A stretch of DNA of 64,000 nt, taken from assembly GCA_001599915.1 (NCBI GenBank), contig BCIG01000011.1:310001-374000 (forward strand), given 5' to 3'. The position numbers were made by a program, and so were the translations under genes. This document shows, in pieces, positions 33,463 to 48,026 of the stretch. The notes below the pieces were generated by a model. That model did no database searches, was not told the origin of the DNA, and saw only the letters and a list, made by a program, of their open reading frames with translations. Source of the DNA: Symbiotaphrina buchneri (taxonomy: Eukaryota; Ascomycota; Symbiotaphrinales; Symbiotaphrinaceae). The first letter of the stretch is position 1; every line of letters begins with the position of its first letter.

Positions 33463-35829
33463 CTAAAGGCGCAACGTCCTCTCCGTGGCCACAGCCCCCC
33501 ACGAAGCTCCGATGGTCTATGTAGAAGAGCGGGTGATGAGGTGTGGCTAACTCCAAGGGTGCAGCCGGCGAAGGAGATTGTCGACTGCGAGTGATCAATG
33601 CCGGCCAGTAACCCGTCAATGGCGTAGCATGCGTCAGGTTCTGAAAAATGCAAAATCCTCGCCCAGGAGGAGACGATCGCTGTTGGGTATCTCGGTATCT
33701 ATATGGGGATGAAGCTGGTCCAACAGGGCAGGCCTTGTAGACAGGCCTTGTAATAAGTTGGTGAGGGCGAGGAGGACGCTGAATAGACGGGATGGGCGTC
33801 AAAGGAACGACAGTCAAGACAAAAAATAGAGGGTAGAATGGCAAGGCAAATCAATGTCTCCAAACCGGAGTGTGCAAACCCTGCGCACAAACTCCAACGA
33901 ACGGAAGGCAAGGCCCCGGGCCACAGTGGCTCACGAAGGATAGAGAGAAACAAGCAGGCGGGAAAAGAAGAGGAAGAGAAGAGAAGATGATCGACGGATC
34001 AATGACTGTCAAAGTCGTCAACGAGCAACTGTCGTTACAAGCGGTGAAAGGAAGGAGAAGGGGAAGGGGAAGGAGGAGGAGGAGGAGGAGGAGATGGAGA
34101 GTGGTACGACTGAGAGAATTCCATCCATGTACGAGTACTCCGTACCTGCTACCTACTGGCCGTGTAGGTAGGCGAGATACGGTCGGATGCCTTCCAGGCC
34201 TCCTGGCCCTGTTCGTTTGGAGTGCAGGAGTATATGATTGCAGGGGCTGGGAGAAGAAGGAACCCCTGTGGCGCGCCCGCCTCAGCCGTCTGCTACATAT
34301 CACCACCATGGGTTGGCAGTTTTGGAGATCGGACACCAACAAACCGAAACGAAACGATGTCGGTTGATTGGCTGCATCTACAAACGGCTCACGGGGCCGA
34401 GAGAGCTAAGGTGTCTAGCCTTGCCAGGTAAGCTTTGTGCCAGCTTTCCAGCGAGTCAGCGACTTTGTTTCAGTCGGTCGCTAGGCATGGACTTGGAGTA
34501 GTAAGGGACCTTGGTTTCAATTAATTTCCCTCCCTGTAACAGACGGGGAGACTCCACTCCATACTGACTGTCGTGAATGGTGATGGGGCTTGCAGCCTGA
34601 CACCCGACTCGAAACTCACTACTACTCCCTAGGTACCTTACTGAGTCGTCTATCGATCTCTGCTCTCTTCGCTGTACTCTACTCGTACGACTGCCAAAAG
34701 GGTGTGCCTTGGGTACCTTAGTAAGAAAAGACCCGCTCAGCGTGCGTTGCCTCTGTGCCTGCCTTGGTTCTCCATCCCTCTGCAGGAGAGTCATCCCCGT
34801 TTCAGTCCATCGCATGTCCAATGCATCCATCTATCTATCCATCACCTGCCTAGCATCTCGGTGGCACACCCACTGAAATCTCATACATTATTTGAGCAAG
34901 CAGGTCCTGCGAATGTTGCTTTTCCACGCATTTCCATCTTTATGCTTGATTCGACATCGCCTCAAAGTCTCGATGGAGGACGAGTAAACCCTACATTTCC
35001 TCTCCGTTTCCACTTCTCTGCTGTCTGCTACTTTTTCCCCTCTCTTCTGGCGCGCTTTTGAACCTTCGCATACGGAGCAGACGCAGCGAAGGTTCAGGGG
35101 GCAGAACTCGTTTTTCGCCATTCAGTCCATTTTGCTTTCCGTTGGCCCTCATTATTATTCCTGTTCGGCGCATGCTGTCTGACCAACATTGCCTACCGTC
35201 TCCTGTGTACACCTTGCTTACCAAACGCGCCTCGGCAACTCTCCCGTACGCGGGAGAATGGTTTGGCCGTGGAGCCGCAACTTCGCTGACAAAGGGTCTT
35301 GGCGCGATGGCGTGCTCGAGGTCGAATTTTGCATCAGAATCTGTCGAGCCAATGAGCGACGCGGTTCTGGTGGACATCTGCCCCCGTTCGCCATCGACTA
35401 ACGCTGGCAGGCAAAGGCAGGAGATGGGCCCCTGGAGAATCGTCCATGTTGACAGGACTGATGAGGTCAAACGGGGCCTCAGTGCAGCCCGGAAGGCCGT
35501 CCGGAAGGCCTTTCCTCCAAATTCCCCGGCTTTATGCTTTGAAATCGCCATGCTAACCCCCTGTCTCTCTCTGCTTGTTCCTTCCCGTTCCTGCCTTTCT
35601 TCCATTTCATTGCTTGTCACATCATCATCCTCATTCAATTGCGTGCTCACCCAATCTCCCTGCCAATATATACTCTCGTACCTGCTCCTCCTCTTTCTCT
35701 CATAGCCAGAGACGGGGACAGTCGAGCCACATATCTCAAGGCTCATTGCATCAGTATCTCTTTCACAAGCGTCTTCCGCGCCTCCCTCAGTCCTCACTCC
35801 CGCGGAGGATCACTTCCTCGTTCCTCAAG
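33463..35829. promoter_or_regulatory. 2.4-kb divergent intergenic region, EGF-like gene / MET16
   Basis: The largest gene-free interval here. It contains a purine-rich tract at 34053-34100, a TACTCCGTA nonamer at 34136-34144, a perfect AGGTACCT at 34631-34638 and C/T-rich leader-like sequence before MET16. Two long overlapping open frames at 35.0-35.8 kb (one per strand) begin at TTG and GTG, not ATG, and resemble no protein I know. A long 5' leader or a non-coding transcript is possible. Confidence 0.5.
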
Positions 35830-36802
35830 ATGGCACAATCTCACATCTACGACCTGGATCAGGACAGCCCCTGCCAAGGAGCATCCGAGTCTGGCTATGC
35901 CAGCGGTAGCTCCAGCGCAGACAGCCTGCCCGACATCTACTTCACGAAGCCGCACCTGAAGTTCATAAACCAACAACTGGCCGCCCTTGAGCCCGAGGAG
36001 ATCCTCAAATGGTGTCTCATGACTCTGCCCAACCTTTACCAGACTACCGCCTTCGGCTTGAGCGGCCTCGTCACTCTTGACATGCTCTCCAAGCTAAAGT
36101 CGCCCAATGCCCGCAGCGTTGACCTCATCTTCCTCGACACACTCCACCACTTCTCCGAGACTCTGGACTTGGTCGAACGCGTGCGGAGACGCTACCCCAA
36201 CACCACTCTGCACGTCTACAAACCGGCCGGTGTAGAAACCGCAGAGGAGTTTGCCGCTAAGCATGGTGAAAGGTTGTGGGAGGCCAACGACCACCTTTAC
36301 GATTGGCTGGCCAAGGTGGAGCCTGCCCAGCGGGCATATGCCGACCTTCAAGTCAAAGCTGTCTTGACCGGCCGGCGCAGGAGTCAAGGCGGCAAGAGAG
36401 GTGACCTGGACATCATCGAGGTGGATGACGCCGGTCTCATCAAAGTCAACCCGCTGGCCAACTGGTCGTTCCAGCAGGTCCAGGACTATGTCAAGGAGAA
36501 TCACGTGCCCTACAACGAGCTGCTTGATAGGGGTTACAAGAGCGTCGGTGACTGGCATTCCACACAGTAAGTTCTCATGCAAAGTCACGTCTTTTCTGTC
36601 CATTGAGACTGACTATGCGCCCAGGCCGGTTTCCGAAGGTGAAGACGAACGGGCGGGGCGCTGGAAGGGTCAAGCGAAGACGGAGTGTGGCATTCACAAC
36701 AAGCGGTCCAAGTACGCCGAGTTTCTGCGTCAGCAGGAGCTGAAGAGACAGGAAGCGGCGTTGCACGAGGCTCTTGAGAAGGGCATCACTATAGAGTCAT
36801 AA
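35830..36802 (+). CDS. MET16: Phosphoadenosine phosphosulfate (PAPS) reductase
   Basis: Reduces PAPS to sulfite and adenosine 3',5'-bisphosphate using thioredoxin, the step before sulfite reductase in sulfate assimilation. Two exons, 35830-36566 and 36625-36802, give 304 residues, the fungal norm. The substrate-binding motif TTAFGLSGLVTLDML lies near residue 78, the arginine loop TGRRRSQGG follows, and the catalytic cysteine is in the conserved KTECGIH near the C-terminus. DLIFLDTLHHFSETLDLVER is another family block. The start MAQSHIYDLD was chosen because upstream codons in the open frame look like leader. Confidence 0.94.
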
Positions 36803-37245
36803 GGACAATGACGGTCTTGTTTTCCTTTATTGACATAGTCTGGGTCCGGGCAGGGGCGCATATGCGGTTCGAGGCGTTTTAGCGAGCATGCAGGCTGACA
36901 GCCTCTGCAACATGGTGGGAAAATCTGGGTTTTCATTTAGCGCTGCATGGTCGCGTCTGGCATTGTCTTTACTGGCAAGGACAAAAGAATAGCATCTAGA
37001 TGGCATCCAATATAGAATGAGGATCCCAATGACGTTGATTCCAGAGCTCTGCTCTCCACACTATTTCAGACTGCTCCAGCGAACGGACGAGTGCGTGTCT
37101 CCTGTGTATCTGGAACCAGAAGTGCACTATTGTCCAATCATTCCGGCGCAGAAATACACCCCGTCAGTCAACCATCGCCCCAACTGCCTAATCTGAACCA
37201 TCTTATCTCCAACTCTGTCACATGGAACGCCCAGTCCCAGATCCT
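36803..37245. other. Convergent intergenic region, MET16 / acidic-protein gene
   Basis: About 440 bases between facing stop codons, holding both 3' ends. Nothing else seen. Confidence 0.55.
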
Positions 37246-39481
37246 TCAAGACGCCGGTGTATGTGCCTTGTTTTCGACCGCTCCCAGAGGTTCCGCATTT
37301 GGCGCGTCTCCAGGCATGTCGTTCGGCGCCTCCCGCGATACGTCGGATTGCACCTCCCCCCCAGCGGCCGTGAGATCTTCCATTGGTTGCTCTCGTGCCC
37401 TGCTTTGACCCGCAAGATGTTTTTCTAGGCTCCCGAACAAATCTACCTCCCCATCTTCAAAGTGCACATCAGCACTCTCCCCATTACGCTGCGGACCCGC
37501 CTCCGATTTTCCTGTCTGAGGCTCCAGCACGGATTTATTGTCCGGGAGTGACTCCTTGGGTATCTCAACCGGTTCACCACTGGTCAAAACACCTTCTGCG
37601 CCTAGGACATGCTCTCTTGCGACATCTGCGGCTCCCTCAACATGTGCAATCCCCTTGACGTCTTGGCCTTCCATGGGATCTTGGTCGTCATAGGCTGCTC
37701 TTGATCGCTCGATAGCTTCTGCGTCCGTGAGCGCGCTCGACGTAGCCAGCCCCTCCTCAACGGCCGGCTTAGCAGCATCCCCGGGGACAGCAGCATTCTC
37801 CTCCGCATGTGGAGCATCAGCCGCTGCAAGAGTCTCCAGGGCCTTAACCTCGTCTGGGGCAGCTGATGGAGCATCAAACATCGTATCTGCTGAGACGGCC
37901 CGGGATTCTTGCGCCTTTGCCTCTGTCAGGGCTGGTTCCGGGGAAGTATGATTTCCACCCTGAAGAGACTTGTTTGTCTCATCTTTGTTTGTCTCATCTG
38001 CTTGCTCGGTCTGAAGTTGCTGCTCCACGGTGGAGGATCCGAGCACGGAATTGGAAAGAGGTAGGCTTTCCTCCGTACCGATTACAGGCGCGACAGACTG
38101 AGTGGGTTGTAAAGACTCAGAAGCTGGAGGAGCAGATACATTTGGGAACTCTGTACCACCCGAGATCGGTGTCGACGCTGTGTCATGCGGTGGAGGACTC
38201 AGCACAACAGGCTGTTCTGTCGCTGGTGCTGGTGCTGGTGCTGGTGCTGATACGGGCGCGGTCGGGGCCACAACAGGTGGCGATTCAGAGACTTCACCCT
38301 CTTCGCGCTCACCATCCTCCGCTTCTTCCAGATCGCCTTCATCCCCGTCCTCATTGTCGTCTTCGTCTTCATCCTCTCCGTCTTGGAGCATTGAGTCCTC
38401 CCCCATCTCAGTATCACCATCTGCAGATTGGGGGCCATCGCCAATACTGTCTTCCCCCTTGATTCTGGCAGATACTTCTCCAGCCTCCCCATCGAGACCG
38501 CCAATCGCTGGCGCCCCATTCAGGCTTGCTTGACCAACACTCACATCTCCTTGGCCCGTAAACTGCACCTTCTTCCTCCGTCCTCTACCAGGACCCTTAG
38601 CTTTCCGTTTCGGAGGAGGCGGCTTCCTCCTAGGAGGCGTGGGCTGTATTGGATCGACTGGCACGACTACTCCTTCGGCATTCACGACACCTAAGCCTTC
38701 CACGACCGTTCCGGCCGGTGGCGCATCTGTCATCACCACTTCTTCCACTACCTCACCTTCCACTCTTTGTCCTGCAGGTACTACCCCTTCCCATACATAG
38801 GTATTGCCTTGTGCATCCACCTTCCTCACGGTCGTCTTCTTAATCGATCCAGCTGCCAGGGCTCCGGTCGTAGTCCCGTACGGTGAGGGCAATCCCTTCC
38901 TTCTCTTCGCAAGATATTCAGGCTCCGGGCCTTCCAGATGCCGTGGTACCAAGGTCCATCTCTTTATCAAGAAGCCAGCCGACACTACACCCTCTTCGTC
39001 CTCTTCCAGCACATCCTTGTCGTCCTCGATTGGATTCGGCTGAGGGCGATCGGAAGTTCCGGCCCTGGCTGCCTGTAGCAGCGCTCGGCTCATGGGACTC
39101 AAGAGATTTGACTCCTTGGGCATCGGTAGTTCCGGCTGTAAGTTGCGGTTCTTTGCTGCTAGCTCGGTCTTCTGAGTTGCGCCGACGGTCACTGAGCTGC
39201 GACGCCAGTGGCGCACAGGTAGGCCTTCGAAGACATCATGGTCAATCTGGCTACGACCAGAGCGACTGGACCGCCCGCCAGCTCGATACTGTAGATCTTG
39301 TGTGTCAGATGTAGGTGAAGAAGTAGTGGAGAGGGGAGATGGAGAAGGGTCTGGTGACAAGCGGGCAGGTGCGAGCGGGTGGCAGAAGAGGTACAGCATG
39401 TCTGGATGCTGAAAGCTGGTATTGCCAAAGAAGAGGTGTAATGTTAGACAATGGACGGTAGAAGAAACGTACAGGAGCCAT
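37246..39481 (-). CDS. Unrecognised acidic, Ala/Pro/Glu-rich protein with a conserved N-terminal block
   Basis: Two exons, a 9-nt first exon 39481-39473 (MAP) and 39408-37246, give 723 residues. The N-terminal 200 residues look conserved: MAPHPDMLYLFCHP, DVFEGLPVRHWRRSSVTVG, TELAAKNRNLQPELPMPKES and LLSPMSRALLQAARAG. A Lys/Arg/Pro patch (PPRRKPPPPKRKAKGPGRGR) near 260 looks like a nuclear localisation signal. Then a highly acidic stretch (EDEDEDDNEDGDEGDLEEAE) and a long Ala/Pro/Glu-rich tail with an Ala-Pro dipeptide repeat. The pattern suggests a nuclear protein, perhaps chromatin-linked, but that is inference from composition. The first-exon join uses the second of two adjacent acceptors to keep the frame. 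Confidence 0.75.
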
Positions 39482-40347
39482 GGTAGAGAGGAGCCTTGCT
39501 AGAGGGTGAATTGAAGAGTCTCTCTGTCTTGCACGTCTACCGCAGCAGGCGGGTCAGCATTCACACCGATGCTGGAGCGCCCGTGACCACAGGTACTCGG
39601 AGCAAGGTGGCGCAACTTCAGGCGATGGCACGAGCAATTTTCACAGTGAATAACGGGGCTCCTAATAATATTCGTACGGCGGCGATGGTCGACCGTCATG
39701 TGCTGACGGGGATGGCTGGGGAGCTCGTACGCGACGAGGTTAGAGGGAGGGATGAGTAAGGTAAGGTACTTAGCGCCAGGTGTCGGCTGTACGCACGAAC
39801 AAAGTATCATATAAACTCAGGTATTGCCAATCCACATAAGGCTGAGAACTAGGCGTCTACAGAGACAGACGGGGTATGCGTACGGAATCACTTCAGTTGG
39901 CCCATCGCACTCATCGTTCAGCGCAGCTACAGACCTGTGGGATATTGGCAGAGTAGGTAGTTCCATATGCAAAGGATTCCAAACACATCGTTGGCCGAGG
40001 ACGCCAGCTAATTGCTGCCTGTAACCCTTCGCATTGAGCAGATCGCGCGCAATCCATGCCCCCATGCCCTTGCTCCGATCTGTCGTCCATCCCTCGCCCG
40101 TCCTCAAGCCAGCGCTTGGACAAAGTTCCCAAGTTTTACCTGCTCTTCCTTGCAGCTGCCCGTATGATGGGTCGGGCCTGGATCGTATGTTCTTACGAAT
40201 TAACTTCCAGTTATGGCGCAATGTAAATCCCTGCAGTTGCCCTCCTGTCCACTGCGCTTGCCCGCTGTGGTAAGTCAAACCTCTAGTCCCATCTATTTGC
40301 CTTTGGTCAGTTACTGCAGGATTATCAGCCATGAAATGTATGTACGC
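39482..40347. other. Intergenic region, acidic-protein gene / ISD11
   Basis: About 870 bases upstream of the acidic-protein gene and downstream of ISD11. A 171-codon ATG-started frame on the minus strand (39817-40332) begins 16 bases after the ISD11 stop but shows no family motif, and I treat it as non-coding. Confidence 0.5.
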
Positions 40348-41020
40348 TTACCCTTGATCCTTTTGCCGCACGATACCACCCTGGTTGCCGGTTTGCCTCC
40401 CCTATACATGTGGAAGTCAGCGTCATCGACCGTAAGGTATTGGACGTTTCCAAAGACACGGAGGAACCCACCGTCTTCTGCCCTTCCACCACCAATCGAT
40501 CTAACTGATAGAACTGACTGATGACCGTCTGCCTCTGCGGTTGTGAGACTGGTTAGCAAAACTGGATCATGAACCCCGTAAGAGACTTTGGGCTGTGAAA
40601 ACGCGGAACAGCAGTCCGAGGACGTAGGTAAATTCCCCCGCTTCTGTCCACCACATGGGATATTGTAAGAACTCCAACGCACCTTCAGCATCTGTAGCTC
40701 CTTTAATCCCTTCTGTATCAGTTCCTGTATTCTCCGCTGGTCCACCTCATTCTGATGTTCTCGAAAGGCATCCTTCGTTCGTCGCTTTGCGTACTCTCTG
40801 AAGTTGTATGAGGCAAAATTCCTGGCCTGTCGCAGCAATGATCGGTACTGTACACAACGCATCAGCACATGTACTGATCTGTAGAGCAGAGCTTCTCAGG
40901 GCGGCGCGCTCATGGCTGTTGGCGTTTCCCAGCGGCGCCGCCCACATCAGAAAAGCTGTCAGAGCATACCAAAGATCTGGCTTGGAAGGCGGTATCGCCA
41001 GTCCTCACCAGTCCCGACAT
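40348..41020 (-). CDS. ISD11: LYR-motif protein Isd11 (LYRM4), cysteine desulfurase partner
   Basis: Stabilises the mitochondrial cysteine desulfurase Nfs1 and is required for iron-sulfur cluster assembly, together with acyl carrier protein. Four exons: 41020-41009 (12 nt), 40847-40683, 40534-40472, 40401-40348, giving 97 residues, the family size. The first intron splits the defining LYR tripeptide: exon 1 encodes MSGL and exon 2 begins [20 protein letters not shown]. Further landmarks are [46 protein letters not shown] and the C-terminal [10 protein letters not shown], recovered only by a 70-nt last intron. Without the 12-nt first exon the gene would lack both a start codon and the motif. 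Confidence 0.92.
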
Positions 41021-41467
41021 GTTGGGAAGCTCAGGCAGAGTGGTCTACTTCAGATGGGGATAGTTGGCGTTCATTGAGGACGTTTCCAGAATTCCGCGGC
41101 GCTGGGCGGTTTATACAGGTGCAGTCTCCTAAAAGCCGAAGGCGACCTTGGGACATGACGAAAATCGCGATATCGCCGTTGGCCGGTCGGCGCTCGCCAA
41201 GTCATACCCCCGACTCCCGCCCGCTTGCTAGGCTGGGCAGCTTCGTGAGTACCGGCCTCCCTGCGCCGACTCCACGGAAAATGGAAATCAATTATCATGA
41301 CAGGCTTCACTCGGCAGGTTGGGATAGCTTCAGGACAATGTCCCGGAAACGAAAACTTTTCTCCTTTTCTCGATCCCACTACAAGTTCTTCTAGATCTCG
41401 CTCTCTGTCTATATATGTGTAAATGAAGTGCCGACCGGACGTCCTCTTGCGCTGCGAAACAGCGCCT
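41021..41467. other. Intergenic region, ISD11 / MET3
   Basis: About 450 bases upstream of ISD11 and downstream of the ATP sulfurylase stop, both minus strand. Nothing recognisable. Confidence 0.55.
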
Positions 41468-44697
<3,230 letters not shown>

Positions 44698-47048
44698 TTA
44701 GGGTCTGTCAGAGTCGATGATGCGGATGGTCTTGGCACCTCCTGGAGCCCTGTTGATGGTCCTGACAACATTCCGGCGCACGCTGGCAGCCACCATCTTG
44801 CGGCTCTCCGTTCGATTGGATGCAGTCGGGCCTTCAGCGCCTTTTTGGGCCGTCAAAGAGGCTGAAGGCCTATGCCTCGCCTTGACCATCAGTCGCCCAG
44901 CTTTGACTGCGGCCTGAACGTGCTTCACAGCCTTCGCTGTTGCGCCCATTCCTTGAGTAGATTTGTTCGATGGGACTAGAGAAGCCTTGGAGGTCTTTTT
45001 TACCACTTTCACTCGCTTGGCTGGCACAGTGAAGGTCTTGGCTGGCTGGCGGCCACTTTTAGGCGTCTTCTTAGGGGTCGTGCTCTTGACCTTGCTAACC
45101 TCCGAGACCCTTGCCTTCTTGGATGGTTTGTTACCCTTGCTACTTCCCTTTCGTCCCAATACTTGTTGCAGCTTTCTTTTACCGCTGGCCATGATGGGGT
45201 GGAGAGCCTGTTGGATTTCCTTAGCTTTGGCGTTGTCCTTCGGTCTTGGGCCGAGTACACCACGACAAGTGGGCGCTCCACAGCGGCATTTCTGGACATT
45301 CTTGATGGAGAATGGGCTTGGCCGTCAGAACCTTAAGACTATTCAAGCGACGGGCTGGTGCTACCTACTCAAAGTTATAGTCGTAGGTCAGCTCTTCGCC
45401 TGTCATAACGCCTCTATCTCCCGCGAAGAGCGCCATGCGAGGCTTTCCGGCGACTGTCCACTTGACCATTCGGCAATTAGGTTCACATGAATGGTTGACA
45501 AACCTCGCAATAGATCCACGTGTAGCGTCAATGATCATGTTTTGGTCGAAGGACATTAGATAGTAACACTGCATTTGTTAGAACAATGCGAACGGCAACG
45601 TCAACGGCTTTGGACGAACCTCATTATCTTTGTACTCCTTCCGCATCCGCCTCTCGCACTCCTCTTGAGTGATGATCTCCCCAGCGTACTCGACGATGAT
45701 CTGGTGAGGTGCGAATGTGCGATTGCTTCGAACGCCGTAGCCACGATCGGCGGTCTTGACCACTTCCACACCAATGTTGTATTTCCCACCCGCCTTGATT
45801 CTCTGTTTCAATTGCTCAAAGCTACGGTTCTGGCAGTGTTCTGAGCCGATGGCGCAGTTGGTATCGTCACACTCGTAGAACATGTAACGATTATGGCAAT
45901 CCTCCCCGCAGCCGGATTCTGGCGTACAAAGACATGTCGACAGCTCTTGTGGCTTACCCTTTTTCCACAAAGTGGCTGCCTCGCCGACAAAAACATCTAT
46001 ATTCGATTAGTCAATGTTCCTCCACTCTGCTATGAGAGCTTGTCTTGATCGGTTCGGCCGGCAACATACTTTTAGACGTTTTCCGCCACTCTTCCGGCTT
46101 CGGTTGTCCCAGCGGAAGCGGAGAGAACACGTCGAAGGGTAACCTAAAATCCCTGCCTAGCTCAATGGTCCTGGCTCCAGCGAACATGGGAAGTGGGAGC
46201 ATTGTTCTTTGCTTCGTTCTGACTTTCTCCAGCAAAGACGCCCGCTTACCTCTCCTAGACCGTGGTGTAGCCGCATCTAGCTCGGGGTCTTGTCCAACAT
46301 AGAGACCCTGCGACAGCCAGCGTTTGGTCCTGGGCAAAACTAGGCTCGGAGCCGTCTCCGCTATTGGCTGCGGCTTGGATTCTGCCGCCTCCGATAGACG
46401 CGCCTTCTTCTTCGGCGGTTCATGAACGTCTGCTACTTCTTGAAGCTCCTTCGCCGGGGTCCTAATCCTGAGACTAGCCCTTCTGCCTAGGGCTTGCAGT
46501 TTGTCCTTGCCTGCATCCACAGCGTCTCTTCCACGCTTCCCCAAAGCACTCGCTACTCCAGTGACGGCTGTAGTGGCCTTTTGCAGCAAATCTAGACGCG
46601 TCGATTTCCTTCTCCTTGGGGCCTCTGGGGTCGCCCCTGCTTTGACGGTATCACCCGGTAAGGCATCTACTGTCCAATCCAGGTTAAGGACCCGTATACT
46701 TTCACCCAGGAGTTGCCTCTCAGCAGCCTGGGAATCATCGACCAGTGTCTCGCCAGAGACATGTCTCCTCGCCGATGAATCGGTGGACTTGCGTCTCTTT
46801 GCAGTCCCAGATAATATATTCTCGTTGTAGCTCCCAATACTTTTCCTCATACGCATAACGCGTGCAGGCGTCGTGGTATCCAAATTACCCAGGTGTGGCA
46901 CGGCCGAGGAACCGCTTGTAGAGTCCGCGATGCTGGTGGGCGGAGTTGTCGACGCGGCCACAGATGATGCATCGCCCTCCCGCTCCTTGACCGAGATACA
47001 TGACAAGGTTGAGGAGGACGAAGAACGCGTAGAATAAGTGCGCGTCAT
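44698..47048 (-). CDS. AWS-SET-postSET histone lysine methyltransferase, ASH1-type
   Basis: Likely histone H3 lysine-36 methyltransferase. In Neurospora, ASH1 marks poorly transcribed chromatin. Four exons: 47048-46070, 45996-45620, 45568-45369, 45316-44698, giving 724 residues. Residues 1 to about 326 are Ser/Arg/Lys-rich and disordered. An AWS zinc-binding block follows (LCTPESGCGEDCHNRYMFYE), then the SET domain (KTADRGYGVRSNRTF, EYAGEIITQEE, ARFVNHSCEPNC, ELTYDYNF) and a post-SET CRCG-x3-C cluster. The last 150 residues are Lys-rich with repeated Pro/Lys blocks, suited to DNA or nucleosome contact. WW and SRI domains of Set2 are absent, which favours ASH1 over Set2. Confidence 0.88.
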
Positions 47049-48026
47049 CTGAGGGCTGGGTCAAAGATGGACGGCCCGTAACGCCAAAGGAGATCGGAAT
47101 TATTTGACCTCCGAGAATTGGCACAACCGTGGATCTCAAGGCGTCCGTCCAGATCAAGCCAATCTATGGGTTGAGCGGGAAATTTGGGCTTGCTGCAGTC
47201 ATTGACCGTGATGAGTTTCAACCTCGCCGTCACTAGATGGCGCGTGAAAAGGAAGACGATGAGGATGGATTCATCATTCCTAGGTTCTGCAAAATGCTGA
47301 CCGGCGGAACGAAGGGGAGAGGTGGTGTCTAAGAAGGAGGCCGGGGAGCAGAAGAGAGGAGGAGGAGGGAGCGGAGCGAGTAAAGGTTAAGGTTAAGTAA
47401 ATATAAGGTACACGGCTAAGGTACCGACTGTAAACACCACCTGGCAAGCGCAGGGTCTCAATAATAATAATAACAAATGATAAGGCAGGTACTTATTTGA
47501 TTGTTGCAATATGATTGGTTCCCCCTGGCCAGGCCTTTCTTACTAAGGTACCTTACGGTAAGGTAGGTACCTTATCTTACAGAGGCACTTCACTTATATT
47601 ATTGGTACTCTGCCCACAGGACTTCTCCAGCAGTAATCCATCACGGTGGCTGGTCGGCATGTTAAATATTCGGTTCCCAATAGAGCAGATCCCTCAGGTT
47701 CTCAACGTCCCGCTCTGCTAGTTACCTCCGCTATTATTGGTCCTAGGTCGACGTCCTGCCTAAGAATGCAGTGGTTTCCCGATTCGTCTGTCCATGGCGG
47801 GATTCGCGCCGATATTACAAGTGCCACATGACAAGATCTCACCTCGACGTCCCGTCACCTAAACCCAATCGCCATCGAAAACATCGTCGATATCAGGAGA
47901 AAAACCAGAAAGTCGATTTGGCAGGTTTTGCAGCCGAAGACCCGTCAGTCAACCTCCCACATGCACCAAAATGGCCGTATTCCCCAGAGCATAGTCGTGG
48001 TACAGCTCATCGGCAAGTTGTAGACT
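47049..48026. promoter_or_regulatory. Promoter region of the ASH1-like gene
   Basis: About 980 bases upstream of the ASH1-like start and downstream of the ERF2 stop. It has a purine-rich tract (47328-47385) and two perfect AGGTACCT palindromes (47546-47553, 47565-47572) among partial copies. No gene supported. Confidence 0.5.

Noticed and set aside
34991-35797. Two long overlapping open frames (215 codons plus, 268 codons minus) before MET16
   Set aside because: They begin at TTG and GTG, mirror each other across strands, and the translations are unlike any protein I know. Treated as GC-driven open frames in a leader region.
39817-40332. 171-codon ATG-started frame just downstream of ISD11 on the minus strand
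   Set aside because: No motif, no membrane or signal feature, and its ATG lies 16 bases after the ISD11 stop, where a 3' untranslated region is expected.
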